Assembly (NCBI GenBank): GCA_902619835.1
Contig: CACNFS010000003.1
Coordinates: 23,046-87,045, forward strand
Source of the DNA: an uncultured Pelagibacteraceae bacterium
GTDB taxonomy: Bacteria > Pseudomonadota > Alphaproteobacteria > Pelagibacterales > Pelagibacteraceae
Direction of reading: 5' to 3'
Length of the DNA: 64,000 nucleotides
Shown: positions 27,552 to 36,006 of the stretch, piece after piece
Layout: each line of letters starts with the position of its first letter
Numbering within the stretch: position 1 is the stretch's first letter
The notes under the pieces: model-generated
The model's input: the letters and a program-made list of their open reading frames with translations, nothing else
What the model was told of the DNA's origin: nothing
Database searches by the model: none
Program-made: the position numbers and the translations under genes

Positions 27552-27925
27552 GATAAATCTACAGCAAATTTTTTAAGTTTTTCAATTGGAATAAGCTCTA
27601 AGGTTTTAATATTTGTTTTTTTTAAAAAAATTGAGCAAGCAGCATCTTCCTCGATTGCCCTTGCGTACCAAGTAGCGCAAACACACCAACAATCTCCATC
27701 TTTCAAACCCGAAAAACCTAACTCCGGATGCGGAGTTATTAAATCATTACCCACTTTCTTTGACCAAAGTAAGAATTTATCTGTTACTCTTGCACAAACT
27801 GTGTGGACACCTCTATCATTTTTATCTGTATTGCAACACCCGTCTCTAAACCAACCAGTTAGCGGATCATTTGAGCAAGGCTCGAGAGGCTCTCCAAATA
27901 CATTTTTTTGAACTTCATCATTCAT
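27548..27925 (-). CDS. DUF2237 family protein
   Basis: A 125-residue protein with the DUF2237 signature: NVFGEPLEPCSNDPLTGWFRDGCCNT near residues 8-33, HTVCARVTDKFL and FSGLKDGDCWCVCATWYARA, plus the end LELIPIEKLKKFAVDL. It is rich in conserved cysteines (seven), so metal binding is plausible. Role unknown. Its start overlaps the stop of the 2-oxoglutarate oxygenase gene by 4 bases, so they share an operon. Confidence 0.9.
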   Translation of the reverse strand: MNDEVQKNVFGEPLEPCSNDPLTGWFRDGCCNTDKNDRGVHTVCARVTDKFLLWSKKVGNDLITPHPELGFSGLKDGDCWCVCATWYARAIEEDAACSIFLKKTNIKTLELIPIEKLKKFAVDLS

Positions 27926-28530
27926 CTTGAAAAAACGTTAGCAATTTTACTATCAATTTCCAAATTAAATGAAAAAGATCTTCTTTCTCCACTTGATTTA
28001 AATGGATAAGCCGTATGCATTAAATAATGCGGGAAAAGAATTACATCTCCTACTTTTGGTTGATGGTTATAAATACTATCACTTAAAAACATCTTATTTC
28101 CATTAATGAAATCAATGGTACCATCTATTTTTGATTTATTAGAATTTTTTGAAATAAATTTTGGAATTTTCAAATAACCCACACCAGAAATGTGTCCATC
28201 GTGATAATGAATAGGATTATAATCATTATTAAATTGTCTAACTACCCAAAAATTTTTTATTGAAATTTTTATTACTTTTTTTCCAATTGTTTGAAAAATA
28301 TATTTTTTGACTTCATTAGATATTACTTTTTCTAAATTTTTTTTCACAAAAGGCTTTGGTAATTGAAATTCTTGTTTTACTTGTCCTACTAATTTTTTTG
28401 AGTAATCTAGTTTTTTTAATAAGCTTTTTTTATTTACAATCCGATCAACTTCATTATTAATTTTTTTTATTAATTTACTTGAAAATTTTAATTTAGCAAT
28501 TTTTGGACCAAATGGACTTATTACTCTCAT
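27922..28530 (-). CDS. 2-oxoglutarate/Fe(II)-dependent oxygenase family protein
   Basis: A 202-residue protein with a jelly-roll oxygenase core. The iron triad is seen as HYHDGH (near residue 110-115), the HxD pair, and the distal His in ILFPHYLMHTAYPF; the 2-oxoglutarate Arg is in GERRSFSFNLEI. ISGVGYLKIPKF is typical of the TIGR02466-like group of putative oxygenases. It would hydroxylate a substrate not evident from sequence. It starts 2 bases after the hisI stop, same strand, with DUF2237 downstream. Confidence 0.85.
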   Translation of the reverse strand: MRVISPFGPKIAKLKFSSKLIKKINNEVDRIVNKKSLLKKLDYSKKLVGQVKQEFQLPKPFVKKNLEKVISNEVKKYIFQTIGKKVIKISIKNFWVVRQFNNDYNPIHYHDGHISGVGYLKIPKFISKNSNKSKIDGTIDFINGNKMFLSDSIYNHQPKVGDVILFPHYLMHTAYPFKSSGERRSFSFNLEIDSKIANVFSR

Positions 28531-28532
28531 AA

Positions 28533-29000
28533 TTATAATTTTGTAGGGTTTTGCTGACCTTTGTAAACTTTTTCAGGATCAAATTTTTTTTCTTTTTCTT
28601 TAAATTCTAATTCAATTGCTTCAGTATTTTTAATTTTGCCTAAAGGTATTGACCTATAAAAACATGACTTATATCCAACGTGGCAGCTTGCTCCATTTCC
28701 TATATCTACTGACATCCATAATGCATCCTGATCATCATCTATCCTCAAATCAATTACTTTTTGCACAAAGCCACTTGTCTTTCCTTTGTGCCAAATATCT
28801 TTTCTGGATCTACTCCAATAATGAGCCTCTTTTGTTTCAATTGTTTTTTTTAAAGCTTCCTCATTCATATAACCATGCATTAATAGATCGCCTGAACTTC
28901 CATCAGTAGTAGTTACTGGTATGAGTCCTTCTTTATCAAATTTGGGAGATAGAAACTTTCCCTCTTCTACCTCAAATACATTTTCTCTCTTTTTGAACAT
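28533..29000 (-). CDS. hisI: Phosphoribosyl-AMP cyclohydrolase
   Basis: A 155-residue enzyme when started at ATG 29000 (MFKKRENVF); a longer frame to 29042 adds a hydrophobic run not typical of this soluble enzyme. It opens the purine ring of phosphoribosyl-AMP in histidine synthesis. Zn and active-site motifs: HGYMNEEALKKTIETKEAHYWSRSR, WHKGKTSG, and the CHVGYKSCFYR end. HisE is not fused to it. Histidine genes are otherwise absent here, apart from the candidate HisN at 20444. The folE gene is divergent with 74 bases between. Confidence 0.93.
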   Translation of the reverse strand: MFKKRENVFEVEEGKFLSPKFDKEGLIPVTTTDGSSGDLLMHGYMNEEALKKTIETKEAHYWSRSRKDIWHKGKTSGFVQKVIDLRIDDDQDALWMSVDIGNGASCHVGYKSCFYRSIPLGKIKNTEAIELEFKEKEKKFDPEKVYKGQQNPTKL

Positions 29001-29074
29001 GAGCGTAAAATAATGAAAAAAAGACAAAATAGCAATTTGCATTAATCAAATATGTCCTATAAAACCTTGTAACA

Positions 29075-29683
29075 ATGAAATTAGTTAAAGACACAGATAA
29101 AAGCTCCTCAAAAAAGCCTGAAGTATCTGACAAACAGGCAGAAGAGGCCTTTAAAACTATTCTTAAATGGATAGGAGAAGATCCAAATAGGGAAGGTCTT
29201 ATTGAAACACCTAAACGAGTAATCAAAGCTTTTAAGGAATATTTTAAAGGTTATCAGCAGGATGCTGCAGCAGATTTATCCAAAACTTTTGGAGATGTAG
29301 AGGGTTATGACGATATGGTAGTGGAAAAAAATATAACACTTGAAAGTCACTGCGAACATCATATGGCACCTATAATTGGAGTAGCGCACGTTGCTTATAT
29401 TCCAAACAAAAAAGTTGTAGGACTAAGCAAATTAGCAAGAACGGTGGAAATATTCTCTAAAAGACTTCAAACCCAAGAGAGGCTTACAATGCAAATTGCT
29501 AAAACCTTAATGAACTCGTTAGATGCTAAAGGAGCAGCAGTTACAATTGACGCCGCTCATCAATGTATGACTATGAGGGGGGTCAAAAAGGAGAAGGCGA
29601 CAACAGTTACTAACTATTTTTTAGGTTCTTTCAGAGAAGACCTAGGTATTCAAAATAGATATTTAAGATATATTAAAAAATAA
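29075..29683 (+). CDS. folE: GTP cyclohydrolase I
   Basis: A 202-residue enzyme of normal length, converting GTP to dihydroneopterin triphosphate for folate/pterin synthesis. It has a charged N-terminal 25 residues, then the domain with GLIETPKRV, the zinc/active-site block SHCEHHMAPIIGVAHVAYIP and QTQERLTMQIA, then CMTMRGV near residue 169. Pterins also serve as antenna cofactors for photolyases, and folE is light-induced with phr genes in some bacteria; that link here is inference. acuI starts directly after the stop. Confidence 0.97.
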   Translation: MKLVKDTDKSSSKKPEVSDKQAEEAFKTILKWIGEDPNREGLIETPKRVIKAFKEYFKGYQQDAAADLSKTFGDVEGYDDMVVEKNITLESHCEHHMAPIIGVAHVAYIPNKKVVGLSKLARTVEIFSKRLQTQERLTMQIAKTLMNSLDAKGAAVTIDAAHQCMTMRGVKKEKATTVTNYFLGSFREDLGIQNRYLRYIKK

Positions 29684-30685
29684 ATGTCTCAAAAATTTAA
29701 AGCTTTAGTAATAGACAATCAAAACGAAAATTTCACAAGAGAAATTAAAGAAATCGATACAACTCATCTCAAAGATGGAAATGTTTTAGTCAAAATAGAC
29801 TATTCAAGTCTAAACTATAAAGATGCATTAATTTTAAATAATGGAGGCAAGATTGTAAGAAAATTTCCTTTCATCCCTGGTATAGATTTTTCAGGTACGG
29901 TAGTTGAAAGTGAAGATAGTAAATTTAAAAAAGATGATAAAGTAATTTTAACTGGATTCAGGGTAGGGGAAGCTTACTTTGGGGGGTTTGCTCAATACGC
30001 TAAAGTTGATGCTAACTTTTTAATAAAAATACCAAAAGAGTTAGATACTCATAAGTCAATGATGCTTGGCACGGCAGGCTTTACAGCTCTTCTATGTTCT
30101 TTTGCAGTTAAAGCTAAAGAAGAATTGTTGCTAGGCGAAAAAGTAAAAGATGTTTTAGTAACTGGTGCTACGGGAGGTGTTGGAAGTATTGCAATAATGA
30201 TTTTATCTAAAATGGGATATCACGTTCATGCTGCAACAGGAAAAAAGGATAAAAATGATTATCTAAAGGGTTTAGGAGCAAAAAACATTATAGATAGAAA
30301 AGAATTTGAGGGAGAAAGTAAACTCCTAGAAAAAGGAGTTTGGGACGGAGTTGTTGACACCGTAGGTGGAGCTGCTTTAACAAAAATATTTGCACAAACA
30401 AAACCTGGCGGGATTGTTGCTGCGTGTGGAAATGCAGGAGGAATTAAAATCGACACAAATGTAATGCCTTTTATAATAAGAGGAGTAAAATTATGGGGTA
30501 TCGATTCATCTGGTTCCTCAATAAAAAGAAGAGAATTTGTTTGGGGTGAAGCAGCTAAATTGATTGATTTTTCCAAAGTTCAATCATTTACTAAAGAGCT
30601 TTCTTTTACTGAACTTTTAGATACTTACCCAAAGCTCCTTAAAGGTGATTTTTCAGGAAGAGCTATAGTAAATCCAAATAAATAA
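29684..30685 (+). CDS. acuI: Quinone-oxidoreductase-type acrylyl-CoA reductase (YhdH/AcuI family)
   Basis: A 333-residue zinc-independent medium-chain dehydrogenase. FIPGIDFSGTVVES near residue 70, LGTAGFTALLC near 126, the NADPH motif VTGATGGVGSIAIMIL near 162-175 and GAKNIIDR follow AcuI/YhdH order. These reduce acrylyl-CoA to propionyl-CoA, relevant to DMSP-derived acrylate in marine bacteria; AcuI is reported in SAR11. Starts right after the folE stop. The LysR gene 18 bases downstream is on the same strand. Other quinone-like substrates are possible. Confidence 0.85.
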   Translation: MSQKFKALVIDNQNENFTREIKEIDTTHLKDGNVLVKIDYSSLNYKDALILNNGGKIVRKFPFIPGIDFSGTVVESEDSKFKKDDKVILTGFRVGEAYFGGFAQYAKVDANFLIKIPKELDTHKSMMLGTAGFTALLCSFAVKAKEELLLGEKVKDVLVTGATGGVGSIAIMILSKMGYHVHAATGKKDKNDYLKGLGAKNIIDRKEFEGESKLLEKGVWDGVVDTVGGAALTKIFAQTKPGGIVAACGNAGGIKIDTNVMPFIIRGVKLWGIDSSGSSIKRREFVWGEAAKLIDFSKVQSFTKELSFTELLDTYPKLLKGDFSGRAIVNPNK

Positions 30686-30703
30686 ACTATAATCATCATA
30701 ATT

Positions 30704-31594
30704 ATGGACTGGGATAAATTAAAAATTTTTCATACCGTTGCTGAGGCATCAAGTTTCACTAAAGCATCTACGATCTTAAATTTAAGCCAATCAGCTATAA
30801 GTCGCCAAATACAAGGTTTAGAGAATGATCTAAAAGTTCAGCTATTCGAACGTCATGCGAGAGGGTTAGTTCTTACGGAAAATGGCGAATATCTTTTTAA
30901 ATCAGCTCATGAAATTATTTCAAAGCTTAAAGATGTTGAGTCAAATTTAAGTGGTCAAAAAGATAAGATAAACGGAAAATTGGTTGTTACTACTGTCGTG
31001 AGTTTTGGAACTACATGGTTAACTCCAAGAATTAAAGAATTCATGGATCTTAACCCTGGTATTGAAATAGAATTAATATTTGACGATAGAGAACTTGACT
31101 TAGCTACTCGTGAAGCTGATGTAGCTATTAGGATGAGAAGACCTAAACAACTAAATTTAATACAGAAAAAATTCGTAGACTTCAATTATCATATTTATGG
31201 TTCAAATGAATATTTAGAAAAAAATGGTTATCCAAAAACACTTAAGGATTTAGATAAGCATAAGTTCATCACTTATGGCAAAGGCGCTCCCTCACCAGTT
31301 TATAATCCTGATTGGGTTTTAAAAGTTGGAGCAAAAGACGGAAAAAAAAGAAGATCTTTAATGAAAGTAAATAGTGTTTATGGTTTGCTACTTGCAGTTC
31401 AAAGTGGAGTTGGTTTAGCTGCGCTTCCAGACTATATTACTTATAACATTAGTGGCATCACTAAAGTTTTACCAAACGAACCTGGTAAGCCAACGGAAAC
31501 TCATTTTGTATACCCATCATCCTTAAAAAATAATGTGAGACTTATAGCTTTTAGAAATTTTTTATTTAGTAAAGTAAACGAATGGAAATTTTAA
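30704..31594 (+). CDS. LysR family transcriptional regulator
   Basis: A 296-residue regulator. N-terminal winged helix: LKIFHTVAEASSFTKASTIL and LSQSAISRQIQGLENDL, followed by VQLFERHARGLVLTENG; residues 90-290 form the periplasmic-binding-type effector domain (GKLVVTTVVSFGTTWLTPRIKEF, SGVGLAALPDYI). It sits 18 bases after acuI on the same strand, unlike the usual divergent arrangement, so its target is not obvious. The rseP gene begins inside its last 13 bases. Confidence 0.92.
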   Translation: MDWDKLKIFHTVAEASSFTKASTILNLSQSAISRQIQGLENDLKVQLFERHARGLVLTENGEYLFKSAHEIISKLKDVESNLSGQKDKINGKLVVTTVVSFGTTWLTPRIKEFMDLNPGIEIELIFDDRELDLATREADVAIRMRRPKQLNLIQKKFVDFNYHIYGSNEYLEKNGYPKTLKDLDKHKFITYGKGAPSPVYNPDWVLKVGAKDGKKRRSLMKVNSVYGLLLAVQSGVGLAALPDYITYNISGITKVLPNEPGKPTETHFVYPSSLKNNVRLIAFRNFLFSKVNEWKF

Positions 31595-32700
31595 TCTCAT
31601 TTATAATTCCCTTTATAATACTACTTACAGTTGTAGTATTTATCCACGAATACGGCCATTATTACTATGCTAAGAAGTATGGAGTTGGTGTTACAGATTT
31701 TTCTATAGGATTTGGTAAAGAAATATTTGGCTTTAATGACAAATCTGGAACAAGGTGGAAATTCTGCGCAATTCCTCTTGGCGGATATGTAAAATTTTTT
31801 GGCGATAGAAATGTTTTTAGTCAAGCAGAGCAAGAAGAATTATTAAAAAAATATAGCAAAGAAGATCAAGAAAAGTTATTTGTAGTAAAACCTTTATATC
31901 AAAGATCTATAATAGTAGCGGCTGGACCTTTCGCAAATTTCTTATTAGCTATATTCATTTTTACATTCATTTACATGTTTGCTGGAAAAGATTTTACTCC
32001 TGCCCAAATACAGGAGGTTCAAATAGAAAGTCCTGCAGAGGAGGCAGGTATCAAGTCAGGAGATATTATTAAATCTATAAATGGCAAAGAGGTGAATAGT
32101 ATAATGGAAGTTTCTGCGTTCATAAATTCCTCTTCATCAGAGACAATTGATATCGGCATATTAAGAAATGACAGTGAAATAACATTTTCTGTAAAACCTG
32201 AGGTAATTAAAGGCGAAGACTCTTTAGGTAATAAAGCAAATAAAAAGATTATAGGTATAAAAATAGCTCCTTTAAATGACGAAATTAATAGAGAAAGATT
32301 AGGCCCGGCAACCGCTTTGCTTTATGCTTTTAAAGAGACTTGGTTTGTAATTGATGCTTCTTGGAATTTTATTATTTCAATGTTTAAAGGCACTGGAGAC
32401 ACCACGCAACTTGGTGGCCCTATAAAAATAGCTAAAATCACTGGTCAAGTTGTAAAACTGGGCTTTATAGCTTTTTTAAGCATTATGGCCTATATATCGA
32501 TCAGTTTAGGATTTATTAATTTGCTGCCAATACCAATGTTAGATGGCGGACACTTAATGTTTTACGCTTTTGAGAAGGTTTTAGGCAGACCTTTAACACA
32601 AAGGACACAGGAGGGATTTTTTCGAATCGGTCTTTTTTTGCTACTTTCTTTAATGTTTTTTACAACATTTAATGATTTACGAGATTTAGGCTTATTTTAA
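31582..32700 (+). CDS. rseP: RIP (site-2) zinc metalloprotease, RseP-like
   Basis: A 372-residue membrane protease. The zinc motif HEYGH is at residues 22-26 in the first membrane segment; a PDZ domain spans about residues 125-215 (GIKSGDIIKSINGKEV); the second zinc site is LLPIPMLDGGHL near residue 315, followed by the last membrane segment. It would cut anti-sigma factors or signal peptides inside the membrane. The usual dxr-rseP-bamA context is absent; it overlaps the lysR end by 13 bases. Confidence 0.92.
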   Translation: MEILISFIIPFIILLTVVVFIHEYGHYYYAKKYGVGVTDFSIGFGKEIFGFNDKSGTRWKFCAIPLGGYVKFFGDRNVFSQAEQEELLKKYSKEDQEKLFVVKPLYQRSIIVAAGPFANFLLAIFIFTFIYMFAGKDFTPAQIQEVQIESPAEEAGIKSGDIIKSINGKEVNSIMEVSAFINSSSSETIDIGILRNDSEITFSVKPEVIKGEDSLGNKANKKIIGIKIAPLNDEINRERLGPATALLYAFKETWFVIDASWNFIISMFKGTGDTTQLGGPIKIAKITGQVVKLGFIAFLSIMAYISISLGFINLLPIPMLDGGHLMFYAFEKVLGRPLTQRTQEGFFRIGLFLLLSLMFFTTFNDLRDLGLF

Positions 32701-32723
32701 GCCATTTTTTTGATTAAAAAAGT

Positions 32724-32804
32724 CAATAAAATCAACGCTTTTTGATCATACAATATATTGTGTTGATATTTACGTGAAACACCAAAAAAATGTTGATTTT
32801 ATTG
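32724..32804 (+). promoter_or_regulatory. Inverted repeat and palindrome upstream of HU gene
   Basis: The 142-base gap between rseP and the HU gene contains CAATAAAATCAAC (32724-32736) and its exact reverse complement GTTGATTTTATTG (32792-32804), a 13-base inverted repeat. Between them sits the perfect 12-base palindrome ACAATATATTGT (32750-32761) and a further GTTGAT. This looks like an operator or a folded leader controlling HU; no known binding site is recognised. Confidence 0.5.
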
Positions 32805-32842
32805 GATTTTTATAGAGATTGGTAAATAACTAAGGGGCATAA

Positions 32843-33118
32843 ATGAATAAAAAACAATTAGTAGCAAAAATATCGTCCACACTGGGTCAAAGCAAAGCTG
32901 ACGCCGAGAGAACATTTGATTCAATTACGACTATTATTTTGGATGCTTTAAAAAATGACGATACTGTAAAAATAGCTGGTTTTGGTACTTACAAAGTAGC
33001 TAAAAGAAAAGCTAGGGTAGGGAGAAACCCGCGAACAGGCGAGTCAATTCAAATTGCTGCATCTCAGAAAGTTAAGTTTTTACCTGCTAAAAGCTTAAAA
33101 GAAATGTTTAATAGATAA
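32843..33118 (+). CDS. HU family DNA-binding protein
   Basis: A 91-residue histone-like protein of normal HU length. It begins MNKKQLVAKISSTLGQSKAD and includes the DNA-contacting arm region GRNPRTGESIQIAASQKVKFLPAKSLK. It dimerises and bends or coats DNA in the nucleoid. A clear ribosome-binding site (AAGGGG) precedes the ATG. It is flanked by an unusual palindromic upstream region and a strong stem-loop downstream, so it is probably its own transcript. Confidence 0.97.
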   Translation: MNKKQLVAKISSTLGQSKADAERTFDSITTIILDALKNDDTVKIAGFGTYKVAKRKARVGRNPRTGESIQIAASQKVKFLPAKSLKEMFNR

Positions 33119-33128
33119 ACGTTTTATT

Positions 33129-33162
33129 TAGCCCTTATTTGAAAAATCTCAAATAAGGGCTA
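33129..33162 (+). terminator. Stem-loop downstream of HU gene
   Basis: TAGCCCTTATTTGA (33129-33142) pairs perfectly with TCAAATAAGGGCTA (33149-33162), a 14-bp stem with a 6-base loop, 10 bases after the HU stop. It lacks a long T run afterwards, so it may stabilise or end the transcript with help. On the opposite strand it would be followed by a T-poor sequence, so it reads best as the HU 3' end. Confidence 0.7.
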
Positions 33163-33257
33163 ACTACTTGCAAAAAATGCATAGCTCAAATTAAGACAAT
33201 TCAATTCTTTTTCAATAGTTAAAATCCTATAACGCACGCTTAACAAGGGAGTTAGTT

Positions 33258-34550
33258 ATGAAAAAATACTTAGGATACTTTTTAGCAGGTACGACCATTT
33301 ATTTTGGTTTTGCGGGTCTTGGATATGCTGAGACTACGGTGTCTGCAGAAGTACAATACATTTTTAATACCCTATTATTTTTAATGTCAGGTTTCTTGGT
33401 CATGTGGATGGCCGCAGGTTTTGCAATGTTAGAATCAGGATTAGTAACATCAAAATCCGTATCAGCAATCTGTGCAAAAAATATAGGTCTTTATTCAATC
33501 GCCGGAGTAATGTTCTGGTTGGTTGGTTATAATTTAGCTTACGGTATCCCAGAAGGTGGATATATAGGTTCATTCACACCATGGAGTGATAACTCATCAT
33601 TAGAGACAGGATATTCTGATGGATCTGATTGGTTTTTCCAGATGGTGTTCTGTGCTACTACAATGTCAATCGTATCTGGTACGTTAGCTGAAAGAATTAA
33701 GATCTGGCCATTTTTCTTATTTGCCGCAATTTTAACTGGAATTATCTATCCAATTTCAATGGGTTGGCAGTGGGGTGGTGGATGGTTATCGGTTGCCGGT
33801 TTTTCAGACTTTGCTGGTTCAACATTAGTACATGCTGCTGGAGGAGCCGCGGCTCTTGCCGGTGCAATTGTATTAGGTGCTAGAACTGGAAGATTTTCAG
33901 GAAAAGGCGAGGCTAAACCAATGGCACCATTTGCTGCATCATCAATTCCGTTAGCTACACTAGGAGTATTTATACTTTGGTTGGGTTGGTTCGGATTTAA
34001 TGGTGGATCTCAGTTAGCTTCTGGAACGTTAGAAGACGTCTCAGCAGTTGCAACAATTTATATCAATACGAATTTAGCTGCAGGCGGTGGTGTATTAGCC
34101 GCTGCAACTGTATCAAGAGTAATTGGTGGTAAAACTGATGTAGTAATGATGCTTAACGGTGCGATAGCCGGTCTAGTAGGTATTACTGCAGAACCATTAA
34201 CACCAAGTCCATTAGCTGCAATCTTTATTGGAGCAATAGCAGGGGTACTAATGTACTTCTCAACAAAACTATTGTTTAAAATGAAAATTGACGATGTAGT
34301 TGGTGCCATCCCAGCACACTTAGTTGCTGGTGTATGGGGTACATTAGCAGTGCCATTTACAAATGGAGATGTTTCTTTTGGAGCACAATTCCTAGGAACT
34401 ATCTCAGTAGTGGTATTCGTATTCATAGTCTCGTTTATTGTTTTCCAAGTAATCAAAAATACAATTGGATTAAGAATAAGTAAAGAAGCCGAAAGACTAG
34501 GAACTGACAAAGCAGAAGTCGGTGTAATAGCTTACGGTATAAGAGACTAA
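33258..34550 (+). CDS. amtB: Ammonium transporter (first copy)
   Basis: A 430-residue Amt/MEP/Rh protein with a signal peptide (residues 1-25, ending GYAET) and 11 expected membrane segments. Family residues include FVMWMAAGFAMLESGLV near 40-60, the SMGWQWGGGWLSV block, the first pore His in STLVHAAGGAAAL and the second in VGAIPAHLVAGVWGTLAVP. It imports ammonium. No glnK gene follows; a second Amt gene does. The ribosome-binding site is AAGGGAG. The C-terminus ends with LRISKEAERLGTDKAEVGVIAYGIRD, shared almost word for word with the second copy. Confidence 0.95.
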   Translation: MKKYLGYFLAGTTIYFGFAGLGYAETTVSAEVQYIFNTLLFLMSGFLVMWMAAGFAMLESGLVTSKSVSAICAKNIGLYSIAGVMFWLVGYNLAYGIPEGGYIGSFTPWSDNSSLETGYSDGSDWFFQMVFCATTMSIVSGTLAERIKIWPFFLFAAILTGIIYPISMGWQWGGGWLSVAGFSDFAGSTLVHAAGGAAALAGAIVLGARTGRFSGKGEAKPMAPFAASSIPLATLGVFILWLGWFGFNGGSQLASGTLEDVSAVATIYINTNLAAGGGVLAAATVSRVIGGKTDVVMMLNGAIAGLVGITAEPLTPSPLAAIFIGAIAGVLMYFSTKLLFKMKIDDVVGAIPAHLVAGVWGTLAVPFTNGDVSFGAQFLGTISVVVFVFIVSFIVFQVIKNTIGLRISKEAERLGTDKAEVGVIAYGIRD

Positions 34551-34585
34551 TTAAAAATTCCCTCCCTCGTTAGTTGGGAAAAATT

Positions 34586-34621
34586 ATAAGGCCTAGTTCG
34601 GTTCCCCCGTCTAGGCCTTAT
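34586..34621 (+). terminator. Terminator after first Amt gene
   Basis: ATAAGGCCTAG (34586-34596) pairs with CTAGGCCTTAT (34611-34621), an 11-bp stem with a 14-base loop (rich in C), followed by TAGTTTTAC. It lies 35 bases past the stop and is a good rho-independent candidate. A smaller TTCCC/GGGAA stem lies just upstream. Confidence 0.8.
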
Positions 34622-34705
34622 TAGTTTTACAAAGCTCGTATGCATTAAATTCATGATTCAAATCTCTTAAATTTGATATCAAGACATCAAAAAAAAGGGG
34701 GAAAC

Positions 34706-34784
34706 ATGAAAAAAATTAACTTTCATTTTATTAGGTTGTATTTCTGCTTTACTAATTAGCTCTCAAAGCTTCGCAGAAACTACA
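34706..34784 (+). other. Out-of-frame signal-peptide segment of second Amt gene (likely frameshift)
   Basis: AAGGGGG followed by ATG at 34706 looks like the natural start. After ATG come seven A residues; with six, the frame would read through as MKKLTFILLGCISALLISS followed by an AxA-like SQSFA cleavage site and join the Amt frame at ETTMSQEG. With seven, the ATG frame hits a stop within 18 codons. So the signal peptide is encoded in the Amt frame but not connected to its start, by one base at a homopolymer. Confidence 0.8.
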
Positions 34785-35996
34785 ATGTCTCAAGAGGGAC
34801 AATATATTTTTAATTCTCTAGGTTTTTATTTGGGTGGAGTATTAGTCGCCTTCATGGCAGCAGGTTTCTGTATGCTTGAAAGTGGATTAGTGACTACAAA
34901 GAGTGTATCGACAATTGCCGCGAAAAATATAGGTAAATTCGCCATATGTTCGCTTGTATTTTTTTTAGTAGGATACAATTTAGCTTATGGAGTGCCAGAA
35001 GGTGGCTATGTAGGCTCATTTACGATTTGGACAGACTCATCTGATGCTGAAACTGGTTATTCAGGATATTCTGACTGGTTCTTTCAAACAATGTTCGTTT
35101 GTGCAACAGCATCAATAGTTTCAGGAGCAGTAGCAGAAAGAATTAAGATCTGGCCATTCTTCATTTTTGCCGCAATCATGGCAGGTGTCATTTATCCAAT
35201 TTCTATGGGTTGGCAATGGGGAGGTGGCTGGCTAGCCAGTGGTGGTTTCTCAGATTTTGCTGGGTCAACTTTAGTACATGGATGTGGTGGAGCAGCCGCA
35301 CTCGCTGGGGTAATAGTCTTAGGTGCTAGAGAGGGAAGATTTGGCAGAAAAGGAGAAAAGAAATCAATGCAACCTTTCGCTGCCTCAAGTATTCCATTAG
35401 TTACGCTCGGAACTTTTTTGCTGTGGTTTGGTTGGTTTGGCTTTAATGGATTTAGTCAACTAGCAATGGGAACTTTTGATGATGTAAATGCTATTTCCAA
35501 AATTGCAGTAAACACACATTTAGCTGGAGCAGCAGGAACTTTTACTGGCGCAGCTATTACTAGATTAATTGGAGGCAAAACTGATATCGTAATGATGCTT
35601 AATGGCGCGTTAGCTGGTTTGGTAGCAATAACCGCAGAACCTCTAACCCCAGGGCCAATCGCAGCCATGGCCATAGGATCTATCGGAGCCATCATCATGT
35701 ATTTTGGCACTAAAATGTTAGAGAGTTATGGTTTAGACGATGTAGTCGGAGCTATTCCAGTGCATATGTTTGCTGGAATATTTGGAACACTTGTGGTTCC
35801 ATTAACTAATCCAGACACATCTTTTGGGACACAATTCATAGGCACAGCATCCGTATGTATATTTAGTTTCGTATTGTCTTGGGCTACTTTTACTGCTCTT
35901 AAGTCAACAGTTGGGCTAAGAATTAGTAAGGCAGCTGAAAAACTAGGAACTGATAAAGCTGAAGTCGGAGTGACCGCATACTCAATTAGAGACTAA
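34785..35996 (+). CDS. Ammonium transporter (second copy, N-terminus frameshifted)
   Basis: A 403-residue Amt protein as read from ATG 34785 (MSQEGQYIFNSLGFYL), with all the pore motifs: FCMLESGLVTTKSVST, SMGWQWGGGWLASGG, STLVHGCGGAAAL (Cys after the His where copy one has Ala) and VGAIPVHMFAGIFGTLVVP. Copy one has a signal peptide, and here the matching segment (34706-34784) is present but one base out of frame. The strong ribosome-binding site sits before 34706, none before 34785. Either the true start is 34706 with a sequencing or slippage event, or it uses the internal start without signal peptide. Confidence 0.9.
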   Translation: MSQEGQYIFNSLGFYLGGVLVAFMAAGFCMLESGLVTTKSVSTIAAKNIGKFAICSLVFFLVGYNLAYGVPEGGYVGSFTIWTDSSDAETGYSGYSDWFFQTMFVCATASIVSGAVAERIKIWPFFIFAAIMAGVIYPISMGWQWGGGWLASGGFSDFAGSTLVHGCGGAAALAGVIVLGAREGRFGRKGEKKSMQPFAASSIPLVTLGTFLLWFGWFGFNGFSQLAMGTFDDVNAISKIAVNTHLAGAAGTFTGAAITRLIGGKTDIVMMLNGALAGLVAITAEPLTPGPIAAMAIGSIGAIIMYFGTKMLESYGLDDVVGAIPVHMFAGIFGTLVVPLTNPDTSFGTQFIGTASVCIFSFVLSWATFTALKSTVGLRISKAAEKLGTDKAEVGVTAYSIRD

Positions 35997-36006
35997 AAAA
36001 ATAAAA

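Noticed and set aside
33163..33257. A sigma-54 promoter for the first ammonium transporter
   Set aside because: No TGGCAC-N5-TTGC-like element; only a short TGCA-AAAAA-TGCA symmetry was seen.
34058..34510. Long minus-strand reading frames inside the Amt and other genes
   Set aside because: They are antisense shadows of well-supported coding genes, with no family features or ribosome-binding sites.
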